Shown piece after piece: positions 8,030 to 16,888 of a stretch of 64,000 nucleotides of DNA. Both the position numbers and the translations under genes were made by a program. The stretch spans positions 97,710-161,709 of the forward strand of contig CAAGIO010000005.1 in the NCBI GenBank assembly GCA_900769945.1. The letters run 5' to 3'. The notes beneath the pieces were generated by a model, which was given only the letters and a program-made list of their open reading frames with translations, ran no database searches and was not told the DNA's origin. This DNA comes from Bacteroidales bacterium. Its GTDB lineage: Bacteria > Bacteroidota > Bacteroidia > Bacteroidales > F082. The stretch's first letter is position 1. Every line of letters begins with the position of its first letter.

Positions 8030-8524
8030 TTAATCTTTTTCTATCTCTTTGATTATCTTTGAGATATATTCCATCTGGGCGTCATCTTTCGCTATCTCTT
8101 TCTCAAGAATCTTTTCTGCCACCTTGATAGAAATGTTCGCTATCTCATTCTTGATGTCTGTCATCACAGCCTTGCGCTCGTTCTCTATTGTTTCTTTAGC
8201 TGCTTCAACAATCCGGTTAGTCTCTTCGGTGGCTTTTGCCTTGGCGTCTTCTATTATCTTGTCGCGATATTGGCGCGCCTCGTTAAGCATGCTGTCCCTT
8301 TCCTCGCGAGCCTTCTGGAGAAGCACCTCGTTGTCTGCCTGAAGCTTCTTCATCTCCTCGTGTGTGCGTTCTGCCTGTTCGAGAGCCTCTGTTATCTTCT
8401 GCTCACGCTTCTTTAACATTCCGCCTATCACAGGGAAAGCGAATTTCGCTAAGATGAAGAACACTACCGCAAATGCGAGCGTCATCCAAAATATCAAACC
8501 GAAATCAGGTGAAATAAGTTCCAT
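8030..8524 (-). CDS. atpF: ATP synthase Fo subunit b
   Basis: Stator stalk of the enzyme. 164 residues: one N-terminal transmembrane helix (FGLIFWMTLAFAVVFFILAKFAFP) followed by a long charged helix with heptad character (EQKITEALEQAERTHEEMKKLQ and onward) that dimerises along F1. It begins 70 bases after atpE and ends 11 bases before atpH. The length is normal for bacterial subunit b. Confidence 0.94.
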   Translation of the reverse strand: MELISPDFGLIFWMTLAFAVVFFILAKFAFPVIGGMLKKREQKITEALEQAERTHEEMKKLQADNEVLLQKAREERDSMLNEARQYRDKIIEDAKAKATEETNRIVEAAKETIENERKAVMTDIKNEIANISIKVAEKILEKEIAKDDAQMEYISKIIKEIEKD

Positions 8525-8594
8525 ATTGCTGTTAATTTTTTTCAGGTTAATCCCAGGTTACAACCAACCGTTGCAACCTGAGATGTTTCGCTTT

Positions 8595-8861
8595 TTAAAG
8601 TGCGATAAGCAAGCAGACAACCAATGCGAAGAATGAAACACCTTCGATCAAAGCTGCTGCAATGATCATGCTGGTCTGAATGCTACCGGCGGCCTCAGGC
8701 TGACGTGCCATTGACTCCAATGCGCTGCTGCCGATTTTGCCGATACCCATCGCTGCACCTATTGTGGCGATACTTGCAGCTAAGCCGGCTCCCAACTTAG
8801 CAAGTGGCGCTAAATCGATAACTGCTTGAGCTACTTCTTGTAACATGACTAATAATGACAT
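8595..8861 (-). CDS. atpE: ATP synthase Fo subunit c
   Basis: Ring-forming proteolipid, 88 residues. It has two transmembrane helices joined by the polar loop ARQPE at residues 52-56, and the ion-carrying Glu73 in helix 2 (AAALIEGVSFFALVV). The residue after the Glu is Gly, not Ser/Thr, and helix 1 lacks the Gln found in sodium-type rings, so coupling to protons rather than sodium is the better guess. The N-terminus is extended by about ten residues (LLVMLQEVAQAV) compared with E. coli, which fits Bacteroidota. It lies 48 bases after atpB. Confidence 0.95.
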   Translation of the reverse strand: MSLLVMLQEVAQAVIDLAPLAKLGAGLAASIATIGAAMGIGKIGSSALESMARQPEAAGSIQTSMIIAAALIEGVSFFALVVCLLIAL

Positions 8862-8909
8862 AACTTTTAATTTTAATTGTTATTAAATGAGTTTGTTTAT
8901 TCCTTTGTC

Positions 8910-10028
8910 TTAATGCCCGTGCTCCTTGCTCGCCATTCCAAAATATAATGCTGACAGCAGTGTGAACACGTATGCCTGAATGTATGCGACTAATAGTTCG
9001 AGCACGTCAACGAATATCGCAAGTATCAACGATAATACCGACATCGCACCGCCTGCCGCAGCACTGATTTCCGCTAAGACGAATATCAGGCTTATGAATC
9101 CTAACACAACTATATGCCCCGCCGTGATGTTAGCAAAAAGTCGTATCGCCAACACAAAAGGCTTGGTGAAACAGCCGACAAGCTCGATGATTGGCATTAA
9201 CGGGATTGGTAACTTTAAGAACCACGGCACTCCCGGTGTGTTGAAGATGTCCTCGAAATATTCCTTGTTGCCGAAAATATTCGTGATGAAGAATGTGAAT
9301 AACGCTAATACTAACGTTATAGCGATGTTGCCCGTCAGATTAGCCCCGAACGGGAAAAATGGCACCAACCCTAATAGGTTGTTGATGAAGATAAAGAAAA
9401 ACACCGTTATTAAATAAGGTACATACCTGTCAACATGCTTCTCGCTTATCGACTTCTTCGCAATGTCGTCCCTCACAAAGCATATCAGCATCTCGAATAG
9501 CGACTGTAGCCCCTTCGGAGCCTTCTCGCCTCGTTTCCGATATTGTTTCGCGACAATGAGGAACAACACTACAATTATTGTGCATGAGACGAACAAGCCG
9601 AAGACGTTCTTGGTTATTGAGATGTCAATGGGGCGAGTCACTGTTCCATCCTCGTTCATTATCACTACCTTGTTCTTATATTTACCCTCCTTTGGAATAG
9701 TGAAGGTGATGTCCTCTCCAGTCTTTTTGTTGGCTGTCACATACTTGTCGTCATGATGGAACACTTTCGATGAAAATGTGTAAAACCTTCCCTCGTTAAA
9801 TATTATAATAGGTAGGTTTATTCCTATATGGTGACCTTTCCATGTGCAGATGTGCCACTGATATGAGTCGAGAAGATGCTCAAATATCATGTCGCCTGCA
9901 TTGAACTTCTCTTTTTCAGTTTCCTTCTGCTCCTCATTATTAGATTGCCCAGCAAATGAAATCATCTGGAATCCAAATAGCAAACTCAATAATAATGAGA
10001 TGGTTAAGATGTGTTTTGCTCTTTTCAT
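8910..10028 (-). CDS. atpB: ATP synthase Fo subunit a, with exported N-terminal extension
   Basis: The proton channel subunit. 372 residues, much longer than the roughly 270 of E. coli. Residues 1-27 look like a signal peptide, and about 115 hydrophilic residues follow before the first core helix (near 141). The channel core is typical: the essential Arg296 in AIRLFANITAGH, a GHIVVLGF helix, and the final helix ELLVAYIQAYVFTLLSALYF. Long subunit a proteins of this form are usual in Bacteroidota; the role of the periplasmic part is not known to me. It is the first gene of this operon. No atpI, atpC or atpD precedes it: the next genes upstream are mevalonate genes. Confidence 0.95.
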   Translation of the reverse strand: MKRAKHILTISLLLSLLFGFQMISFAGQSNNEEQKETEKEKFNAGDMIFEHLLDSYQWHICTWKGHHIGINLPIIIFNEGRFYTFSSKVFHHDDKYVTANKKTGEDITFTIPKEGKYKNKVVIMNEDGTVTRPIDISITKNVFGLFVSCTIIVVLFLIVAKQYRKRGEKAPKGLQSLFEMLICFVRDDIAKKSISEKHVDRYVPYLITVFFFIFINNLLGLVPFFPFGANLTGNIAITLVLALFTFFITNIFGNKEYFEDIFNTPGVPWFLKLPIPLMPIIELVGCFTKPFVLAIRLFANITAGHIVVLGFISLIFVLAEISAAAGGAMSVLSLILAIFVDVLELLVAYIQAYVFTLLSALYFGMASKEHGH

Positions 10029-10126
10029 CTATTATTTTTTCTTCAAAATTATGAATATGCAATTATACAAAATATTTTTGAAAATAATTGTCTATTTTGT
10101 CGAAAAAAATATTCTAAACTTACAAA

Positions 10127-11050
10127 TCACTTGATAACCAAGTCTTTATACTTGAAAATCACGTCAAATCTTCTCTTGTTGAAATAGTTTGACACCTCTT
10201 TATATGGCATCTCGGTGGCTGCCAAGAAGAAATCTCCGCCCCATGCTCCTAACGACTTTATCGTCCCATGGAAGTCTGGGTAGTTGGTTTTCAAAGGTTT
10301 CCTTCCGATACACCGGCTTATTATCTCCTCATGTCTCTCTAAAAGAGAGCAGAAATCCTCGAACGTCGTGCCCGACACTATTGTCTCGGTAATCTCGCTT
10401 ATCTCCCTTTTTTCCTTGCTGAAGTCTGAAACTCTCGCTCTCTCCTTGAAGCTTTTCACTTCTTTGCCGGAGAACTGCTTATGCCCTTGATACACAAAGT
10501 ACAGATTGTCGATGAATGTTGGGCAGAAATCAGTATCTTTAACAATGGGATTATTATCTGTTACCTGGTATATTATTGGTTTTGAGGCTGTTGCACATGC
10601 AATGTCGTATCCTGAGCCTCCGAATGTCTCACGAAGCACCTGATATGGGTCAACGCCTGCCCATTGTGATAACAGGGAGATGAGGGTGGAGCTGCTGCCC
10701 AAGCCCCATTGGGAGTCGGCCTCAAGCCTCGTGGTGAAGGCGTAGTCGTTATCTTCCTCAAGAATGCCGGGGTTTAGCGTCTTTAATACCCTGAAGATGT
10801 TGCTCAAGGTCTCAGCTTTTGAGATGTCATCGGAACAACGTACCGAGAAGTCATGTTTGTCAAGCATGGCTGTGAACCATAATCCTTTGGTAGTCATAGC
10901 GTCCCAATGTATTATCCCGTTTTTAATCTCGAGGACATCGCTCTGCATTGTCTGTCCAAGTCTTAGAGGCAGAGCTAAGGCTTTTGCGCCTTGTAGAACA
11001 AGGTATTCTCCTGTCAGAAGGAGCTTTCCGTTGGCGCGGTAGGTATTCAT
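10127..11050 (-). CDS. GYDIA family GHMP kinase (mevalonate-kinase-like)
   Basis: A GHMP-fold small-molecule kinase of 307 residues. The N-terminal strand ANGKLLLTGEYLVLQGA is typical of mevalonate and phosphomevalonate kinases, the ATP loop is WGLGSSSTLIS (116-124), and the family-naming GYDIA is at residues 148-152 within GGSGYDIACA. The C-terminal motif appears as SLGAWGGDFFLAA. It overlaps the HMG-CoA reductase gene by 4 bases, so translation is coupled and a mevalonate-pathway role is a reasonable inference. Whether it acts on mevalonate, phosphomevalonate or another substrate cannot be decided here. The other pathway genes are not in the window. Confidence 0.9.
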   Translation of the reverse strand: MNTYRANGKLLLTGEYLVLQGAKALALPLRLGQTMQSDVLEIKNGIIHWDAMTTKGLWFTAMLDKHDFSVRCSDDISKAETLSNIFRVLKTLNPGILEEDNDYAFTTRLEADSQWGLGSSSTLISLLSQWAGVDPYQVLRETFGGSGYDIACATASKPIIYQVTDNNPIVKDTDFCPTFIDNLYFVYQGHKQFSGKEVKSFKERARVSDFSKEKREISEITETIVSGTTFEDFCSLLERHEEIISRCIGRKPLKTNYPDFHGTIKSLGAWGGDFFLAATEMPYKEVSNYFNKRRFDVIFKYKDLVIK

Positions 11051-12375
11051 TTCTTATCCCGATAATGCTTGATGAACTCCTCTACTCCTGAGTGTGACAC
11101 GGTGATGTCTTTGAAATGCTCGTTTGCAGCATGTTTCTCTTCCTCATTCGCATTGAGTGAGTTAAGAATGTTAGCAAGGTGCATTTTCATGTGTCCTTGT
11201 TGTATTCCTTTTGTTATCAGAGACTTGACGGCGGCGTAGTTGTTGGCGAGTCCCATGGTGGCGGCTATCGTCATAAGCTCTGGTGCAGAAGGGTTGCCAA
11301 GCAGGTTGAGCGACTGTTTTGCTAATGGGTGGAGGCTTGTGAGTCCGCCGATGGTGCCGAGGGCAATAGGCACTTCGAGGGTGAACTTGAAATTGCCGTC
11401 CTTGACATCGCAATATGATAATGACTCATACGTGCCGTTCCTTGAGGCGTAGGCGTGCCCTGCGGCCTCGGTGGCACGGAAGTCATTGCCCGTGGCTATC
11501 ACTACAGCGTCAATGCCGTTGTATATACCTTTATTATGTGTGGTAGCACGATACTCGTCAATGTGCGCTATGTCAACAGCCTTCTTGAACTTCTGCGCAA
11601 AAGCAAGCCCGTCAAGGTTTTTGTCAATGTTGTCAAGTTGATCTACTGTGCATTCCACCCATGTCTTAACCCTGCATAGGGGAGTGTAGTTAGATAATAT
11701 TGACATTATTATCTCTATGTTCTCGTTCTTGGCCGCAAAATATTCCTGTAGAGTGTGGGCGAACGACTCAAGTATGCTGTTGATGAAGTTCGCACCCATG
11801 GAGTCGCAGGTGTTGAACGTGACCCTTAACTGGTAATAGTCTTTTATCTTGTCAGTAAAGTCAACTAACTGAATGTCAATGATTCCACCTCCCCGCTTCT
11901 CCATCTTGCTGGTCATTTCCTTAACCGACTCCCTTAATAAGGTCTTTATCTCGGTCATGGAGTCGTACAACAACTGTTTGTCTCCTCCATAGCTGAAGTG
12001 AACTTGCCCTACTTTCTGTGTGTCAATGATTTCTGCATGGAATCCTCCACGGTCACCCCAGAATTTTGCCGCCGCTGATGCCGCCGCTACAACGCTGCTC
12101 TCCTCTATCACCATTGGCACCATGTATATCTTACCGTTGATAATGACGTTGGGCGACACCCCGTACGGAATATGGAAGTTCGAGATGGTGTTCTCACTGA
12201 ACTCGTCAAACTGCTTCTGCTTCTCTGTGTCAGAATACCAGAATCCCTTCAATAAGGCAATAAACTCCCCCGGATTCTCAATGTATTCTGATACGGCTTT
12301 TAACTTATCCTCCTTCAGAAGCTTTGAAAATCCTTTGATTATCTTATCACGTCTTCTCGGTTTTTTCTCTTCCAT
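11047..12375 (-). CDS. mvaA: Hydroxymethylglutaryl-CoA reductase, class II-like
   Basis: Interconverts HMG-CoA and mevalonate, the committed step of the mevalonate route to isoprenoids. 442 residues. Catalytic blocks are visible: MVIEESSVVAAAS (Glu91/92), ATTHNKGIYNGIDAVVIATG (Lys282) followed by NDFRATEAAGHAYA (Asp298), and a C-terminal region AANEHFKDITVSHSG that would carry the catalytic His. Class II enzymes are about 430 residues, so the length fits. A -7 box ends 9 bases before the ATG, giving a nearly leaderless message. It is the first gene of a two-gene operon with the GHMP kinase (4-base overlap). Confidence 0.93.
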   Translation of the reverse strand: MEEKKPRRRDKIIKGFSKLLKEDKLKAVSEYIENPGEFIALLKGFWYSDTEKQKQFDEFSENTISNFHIPYGVSPNVIINGKIYMVPMVIEESSVVAAASAAAKFWGDRGGFHAEIIDTQKVGQVHFSYGGDKQLLYDSMTEIKTLLRESVKEMTSKMEKRGGGIIDIQLVDFTDKIKDYYQLRVTFNTCDSMGANFINSILESFAHTLQEYFAAKNENIEIIMSILSNYTPLCRVKTWVECTVDQLDNIDKNLDGLAFAQKFKKAVDIAHIDEYRATTHNKGIYNGIDAVVIATGNDFRATEAAGHAYASRNGTYESLSYCDVKDGNFKFTLEVPIALGTIGGLTSLHPLAKQSLNLLGNPSAPELMTIAATMGLANNYAAVKSLITKGIQQGHMKMHLANILNSLNANEEEKHAANEHFKDITVSHSGVEEFIKHYRDKK

Positions 12376-12383
12376 TCTGGCTG

Positions 12384-12391
12384 CAAAAATA
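12384..12391 (-). promoter_or_regulatory. -7 promoter element for the HMG-CoA reductase operon
   Basis: Reverse-strand TATTTTTG. The predicted start near 12377 leaves almost no leader before the ATG at 12375. Confidence 0.55.
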
Positions 12392-12511
12392 CAAAATTAT
12401 TATATTGTTACCACGGCTTGTTTTTTTTTGATAAAAGATATTTTTTGTTTCAGAATTTTTAATACTTTTACAGCATTATTTTAATATGTTAAACTCTTAA
12501 TTTTAATGCTT

Positions 12512-13894
12512 ATGAAAAAATTGTTTACTATTATGTTTGCTTTGGTGATGGGTGTCAATGTCTTCGCGCAATGCCCTCTTACTAACGCTGTTGACTTCAC
12601 TGCAACCGACTGCCACGGAACAGAGATTAACCTGTTTGAGATTCTCGATGGTGGCCAATATGTGTTGATTGATTTCTTCTTTACAAGCTGCGGTCCTTGC
12701 CAACAAGCCTGCCCGAGAGTCGTTGAGGCATACGAGTTGCTCGGCTGCAACCAGAACGAAATCTTCTTCATGGAAATCACTCCAAGCGATAACGATCAGG
12801 TTTGTCTTAACTGGTGTGAACAGTATGGTGTCGAATATCCTACAATAGGCACCTCAAGCATTGGTTCTCAGATTTGTAGCGATTATGGAATCGAATATTA
12901 TCCTACTTGTATCATTATCGCTCCTGACCATCGTATCGTTGTCAACGACATCTGGCCTATTAATGATGCTATGACAATTGTCAATATTGCTGCTCCTTTC
13001 GGTATTCAGCAGCACGATTGCAATACCTCCGGCGGCACACTCGTTGAGATAACCGATATCTCTACAACAACAAGCACCGTTACCGCTACATTTAAAAAAT
13101 CTGATGAATGCACCTCTTATTATTATATGATTAGCACAGCCTCAGAAATGGAGATGTGGTCGCAGATGATGCAGGTGTCAGTTGGTGAACTTGTTGTTAT
13201 GTGGGGTATTGAGAGTAGTGAAACCACGACTTACACATGGACGGATATGGTTCCTGACACAGAATACACAATTTACGTCCTCCCGAAGATTGGCGATGAA
13301 CAACAGGAACTTGTGACCGCATTGGCGACTACAGCTCAACAAGGTGGCTCCGGCACTTCCGTCGTGGCTCTCGAAGCTCAGGAAATTACTTCCTCTTCTG
13401 TAAGAATGATTGCTACTCCTAACGAAGAGACAGCAGTTTATTTCTACGGACTTATCACTGCAAACTATTTTAACGAGATAGGCGAGGAACAGGCCGTCGA
13501 AATTATCCGTGGAAATGGCTACCCTCTCTACGACGTTGATGACTGGGTATGGTCTGATTTAGATGAGGCTACAGAATATTACGCTATCTCCTCCGGACAA
13601 AACTCGGAAGGTGAATGGGGCGAGACAACTATTATCTCGTTTGTTACTTTAACCGACGGCATCGATGATAACTCTGTCACCGGATTGTCTGTCTCTCCAA
13701 ACCCTGCTGACGCCTACGTAAGAGTCGCCGGAGAAAATATTAATAATGTCAAGATTATTAATATGGTAGGACAAGTGGTATTCAACCAAGATGTTGATGG
13801 CGTTGAGACATTTATCCGTACAGAAGACTTTGAGCCTGGAATTTATTTTGTTACAATTAACAACAAAACTACTAAGAAACTTGTTGTGAGATAA
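12512..13894 (+). CDS. Secreted thioredoxin-fold protein with T9SS C-terminal sorting domain
   Basis: About 460 residues. After a signal peptide ending in FAQ comes a thioredoxin-like domain: VLIDFFFTSCGPCQQACP carries the CxxC redox pair (near residues 60 and 63), and GIEYYPTCII supplies the cis-Pro loop. A beta-rich middle with two repeated fibronectin-III-like segments follows, the first STVTATFKKS..TEYTIYVLPK and the second SSVRMIATPN..TEYYAISSG. The last 75 residues are a type A T9SS sorting domain: LSVSPNPADAYVRV..GQVVFNQ..GIYFVTI..KKLVVR. It should pass the outer membrane through T9SS. An in-frame ATG at 12506 is possible, but MKKLFTIMFAL is the natural signal start. It heads a run of T9SS cargo genes, 17 bases before the next. 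The redox substrate is unknown. Confidence 0.85.
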   Translation: MKKLFTIMFALVMGVNVFAQCPLTNAVDFTATDCHGTEINLFEILDGGQYVLIDFFFTSCGPCQQACPRVVEAYELLGCNQNEIFFMEITPSDNDQVCLNWCEQYGVEYPTIGTSSIGSQICSDYGIEYYPTCIIIAPDHRIVVNDIWPINDAMTIVNIAAPFGIQQHDCNTSGGTLVEITDISTTTSTVTATFKKSDECTSYYYMISTASEMEMWSQMMQVSVGELVVMWGIESSETTTYTWTDMVPDTEYTIYVLPKIGDEQQELVTALATTAQQGGSGTSVVALEAQEITSSSVRMIATPNEETAVYFYGLITANYFNEIGEEQAVEIIRGNGYPLYDVDDWVWSDLDEATEYYAISSGQNSEGEWGETTIISFVTLTDGIDDNSVTGLSVSPNPADAYVRVAGENINNVKIINMVGQVVFNQDVDGVETFIRTEDFEPGIYFVTINNKTTKKLVVR

Positions 13895-13911
13895 AATGTA
13901 ATTTATTCCCT

Positions 13912-16836
13912 ATGAGAAAACTATTTATTAATCTGACAATGGTTCTTGGGATCATGTCAGCACAGGCTCAGGTTGGTGTACAGACCATCACCGACGCACA
14001 AAATGGTAGGTCGTATAAGTTCGAGGAGAATACCGCTTCTCCAAAAGCTCCCGGCGTTACATCAGGCGATGCTCTGGTGGTGTGGAATCTTTCCGAAGAG
14101 TATGCTACTGGTAGCGAGATTTATATCTCTGATGAAGTAGATGGCGCCCGCAGGATTGTAAACAATTGGTCATTAAATGATGCACGTATTGAGGCCTACT
14201 TGAATGAAGACCAAGAAGTTGTGTGGGATTTCCAGACAAGTTACGATTTCACTACCTTCTGCGCAAGCAAGGATTGTGACTTGATTGTTGTTGTTGATAA
14301 TCCTAACGTTATCGCTCTTAATGGCGATGGCGAGGTCCTCAACACTATTTCTGTAGGTGATAGTGGCGTCAAGGCGGTTGTGCGTCCTGACGGTATAGGT
14401 TATTATGTGGCAGTCATTACATCAAGTGGTAATACAGAATTAAGCTATTACAAGAAAGAGTCAACAACGGTTGAATGGACGATTCCTTTGGAAGGCAGGG
14501 CTGTCGCGATGAATGTCTCTGCAATAAATAACAGACTGATTGTTGGTGCATCAGATGTTAACGTTATATATTTCATTGATGCCGAGGAAGGTGTTATTAA
14601 ACAAGATGATATCTATTACTATAATAACTCACCAACTCAGGCGCCAGCACTCAGTTATACTGGCGAATATCTCGCTTTTGCTGATTTCACTGGTAATGGC
14701 ACTTTGATGATGTATAACTGGAATACCGAGAGATATGAGGAGATGTGGTGTGTCAGTTTGTCTGGCGAAGGCGAGTCAAGCACTTGGGGCGCTGGACAGG
14801 CCATCTCTCCTGATGGTTCTTATGTCGCTTTCGGCACCCTTGGCTTCCTCTCCTCTGGTTATCAAGGTAATATCTTCTTGTTTAACAGTTATTCTTCAAC
14901 ACCTGAATGGGTCTATTCCGACTGTGGTGATGAGGTGAAATACATCTCTTTCAACAACGATGGCAGTATGTTCGCTTGCGCCGGTATGGGTGCTATGGAC
15001 AACAGCACCTCCGACTTATGGTTGTTCCGCCCTCAAAGTAGTGAGCCGTATATGGAGTTGAGCACTCCCGGCTCAATGAATGTCTGCACCTTCTCTCCTG
15101 ATGGGAAATATGTCGCAGTAACAGGCAAGGCCGTCCACGACCGTGATATGGGCTGGGGCGGAAACGCTTATCTCATTAAGGCTGAAGATGAGAGTGTTGG
15201 AACACTTTCTGGAAAGATATTTGCGAGTGGAAACAAGATGGTTACCATTAATGAACTTGATGATTATTACTGTTGTACCACTTTTGACTTCGCATACTCA
15301 ATCCGTTATATCCCTGAAGGCACATATTCTGTTACTATAAGTGCGACTGGATATTATCCTGTCACACTTAATGATGTCGTCATTAACGGTGGAGAGACAA
15401 CTACAATTGACACCTCGTTAGTTAAAGTAGCCGATCCTGTGACAAACCTTTACGCCACAAAAGGTGAATCGCCAGTATCAGTATCTCTCGTTTGGGATGA
15501 GTATCCGGACGATTGTCAGGGATACGCCATCTATCGCAAGGAGAACCCTGATGGACCATTCGAAAATAGGATTGCTGTAAGCGATGTCTTCTATTTCACT
15601 GACTCTACACCAATCCCTACAATAGAATATACCTATGCTGTCACCGCTATCTTTGAAGATGGCTACGAGACTCCTCTCACATGTATTCAGCTTGGTTGGA
15701 CTTCTACATCTTTCATTGTTACCGATGCTGAAGTGTATGAAGGGACTGCCCCGGTGATTGATGGACAGAAAGGTGCCGACGAATGGAACGATGCCTTTGT
15801 GTTCGATATCTCCGACTTTAAAGGCAAGACAAACGAGATAGAACAGGCTGGCTCAGTACTCGCTTATGTCAAGATGAATGGTGATAAAGTGTATTTCGCT
15901 GTCGAGGTGTTCTCCGATGAGACACTTAACGCAAACGATTGCGTCGCCTTGTATTGGGACGATAACTGCGACAGACAATATCCTGTTAACAATGAGAGCA
16001 ACCCTGATGACTCTGAGGGTAACTTCTGGCTTAAATATACTGGTAGCGGCACCTCTATGACTTACCGTCCTTTGTACGATGGCGGTAGCGTCGGTACTAC
16101 TATCGATGTCCCGGATGCTGAGCTGGAGTTCGGAATGGTTGATGGACATGTCTTTGTAGAATTCGCTTTTGTCATTGGAAATGAGCCATATAACATCTCT
16201 CCTGTTGACAACAGAAGCGGAATGTATATGTATTATAGAAGCGAAGGCACCGACTATATGGCATATTGGCCGTATAATAATAAGGACACATTTAACCCAT
16301 TATATTATAATACAGTTATTTTCAATGCCGAACATAATGCCCCGGCAGCTCCTCAGAATCTTCATGTTGACATCGGTTTTTCTGAATTCTTCGGAACATT
16401 GATGTGGGACGCCGTTGAATGCAACAACTTGGATCATTATTTGGTGAATATCAATGGGGAAGATGTACCATGCTACGGCACCACACTCTTGTTCGCTTTT
16501 GAACCTAATACTACCTATAACGTCTTCGTCAAGACTATTGACCACTCTGGCCTCCAATCCCCTGAATCTGAGACGCTTACATTTACTACAGGTGCTATGT
16601 CGGTGAATGAGACCGAAACTCAACGCTTCGATATTTATCCGAACCCCGCTGATTCTCAAGTGATTATAGCCGGCGAGGATATTCATTCTGTCGAGTTGTT
16701 AAATGTTTCCGGACAGATTGTCGCAAGATATTCCGTTGAAGATAACGTGGTTACTATTTCAACAGAAGCTCTTTCCCCAGCTGTCTATTTTGTTAGAATT
16801 AATGGTGTTTTATCACAGAAACTTATTGTAAATTAA
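13912..16836 (+). CDS. Large secreted multidomain protein: beta-propeller, FN3, CBM9-like, T9SS tail
   Basis: 974 residues. Signal peptide 1-20 (ends AQAQ). Residues about 50-440 hold repeated WD40/PD40-like blades with phrases such as AISPDGSYVAFGTLG, CTFSPDGKYVAVTG and ISFNNDGSMFACAG. About 445-515 is a carboxypeptidase-regulatory-like fold (PEGTYSVTISATGYYPVTLN), then a fibronectin III domain (AIYRKENPDGPF). About 610-800 resembles a family 9 carbohydrate-binding module (DGQKGADEWNDAF, VYFAVEVFSDETL, DDNCDRQYPV), then a second FN3 and a T9SS sorting domain (FDIYPNPADSQVIIAG to KLIVN). No catalytic motif was recognised, so a binding or structural role at the cell surface is the cautious reading. 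It follows the thioredoxin-fold gene in the same transcript. Confidence 0.82.
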   Translation: MRKLFINLTMVLGIMSAQAQVGVQTITDAQNGRSYKFEENTASPKAPGVTSGDALVVWNLSEEYATGSEIYISDEVDGARRIVNNWSLNDARIEAYLNEDQEVVWDFQTSYDFTTFCASKDCDLIVVVDNPNVIALNGDGEVLNTISVGDSGVKAVVRPDGIGYYVAVITSSGNTELSYYKKESTTVEWTIPLEGRAVAMNVSAINNRLIVGASDVNVIYFIDAEEGVIKQDDIYYYNNSPTQAPALSYTGEYLAFADFTGNGTLMMYNWNTERYEEMWCVSLSGEGESSTWGAGQAISPDGSYVAFGTLGFLSSGYQGNIFLFNSYSSTPEWVYSDCGDEVKYISFNNDGSMFACAGMGAMDNSTSDLWLFRPQSSEPYMELSTPGSMNVCTFSPDGKYVAVTGKAVHDRDMGWGGNAYLIKAEDESVGTLSGKIFASGNKMVTINELDDYYCCTTFDFAYSIRYIPEGTYSVTISATGYYPVTLNDVVINGGETTTIDTSLVKVADPVTNLYATKGESPVSVSLVWDEYPDDCQGYAIYRKENPDGPFENRIAVSDVFYFTDSTPIPTIEYTYAVTAIFEDGYETPLTCIQLGWTSTSFIVTDAEVYEGTAPVIDGQKGADEWNDAFVFDISDFKGKTNEIEQAGSVLAYVKMNGDKVYFAVEVFSDETLNANDCVALYWDDNCDRQYPVNNESNPDDSEGNFWLKYTGSGTSMTYRPLYDGGSVGTTIDVPDAELEFGMVDGHVFVEFAFVIGNEPYNISPVDNRSGMYMYYRSEGTDYMAYWPYNNKDTFNPLYYNTVIFNAEHNAPAAPQNLHVDIGFSEFFGTLMWDAVECNNLDHYLVNINGEDVPCYGTTLLFAFEPNTTYNVFVKTIDHSGLQSPESETLTFTTGAMSVNETETQRFDIYPNPADSQVIIAGEDIHSVELLNVSGQIVARYSVEDNVVTISTEALSPAVYFVRINGVLSQKLIVN

Positions 16837-16844
16837 AATCTTAT

Positions 16845-16880
16845 GAGTTGTTGGGACTTCTGTCCCTTCAACTCTTTTTC
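16845..16880 (+). terminator. Terminator after the propeller protein
   Basis: Stem GAGTTG-tt-GGGAC, loop TTCT, GTCCC-tt-CAACTC, then TTTTTC. The internal TT/TT bubble is symmetric. It ends only about 9 bases before the next start codon, so read-through into the third cargo gene is likely partial. Confidence 0.75.
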
Positions 16881-16888
16881 TTTCTATT

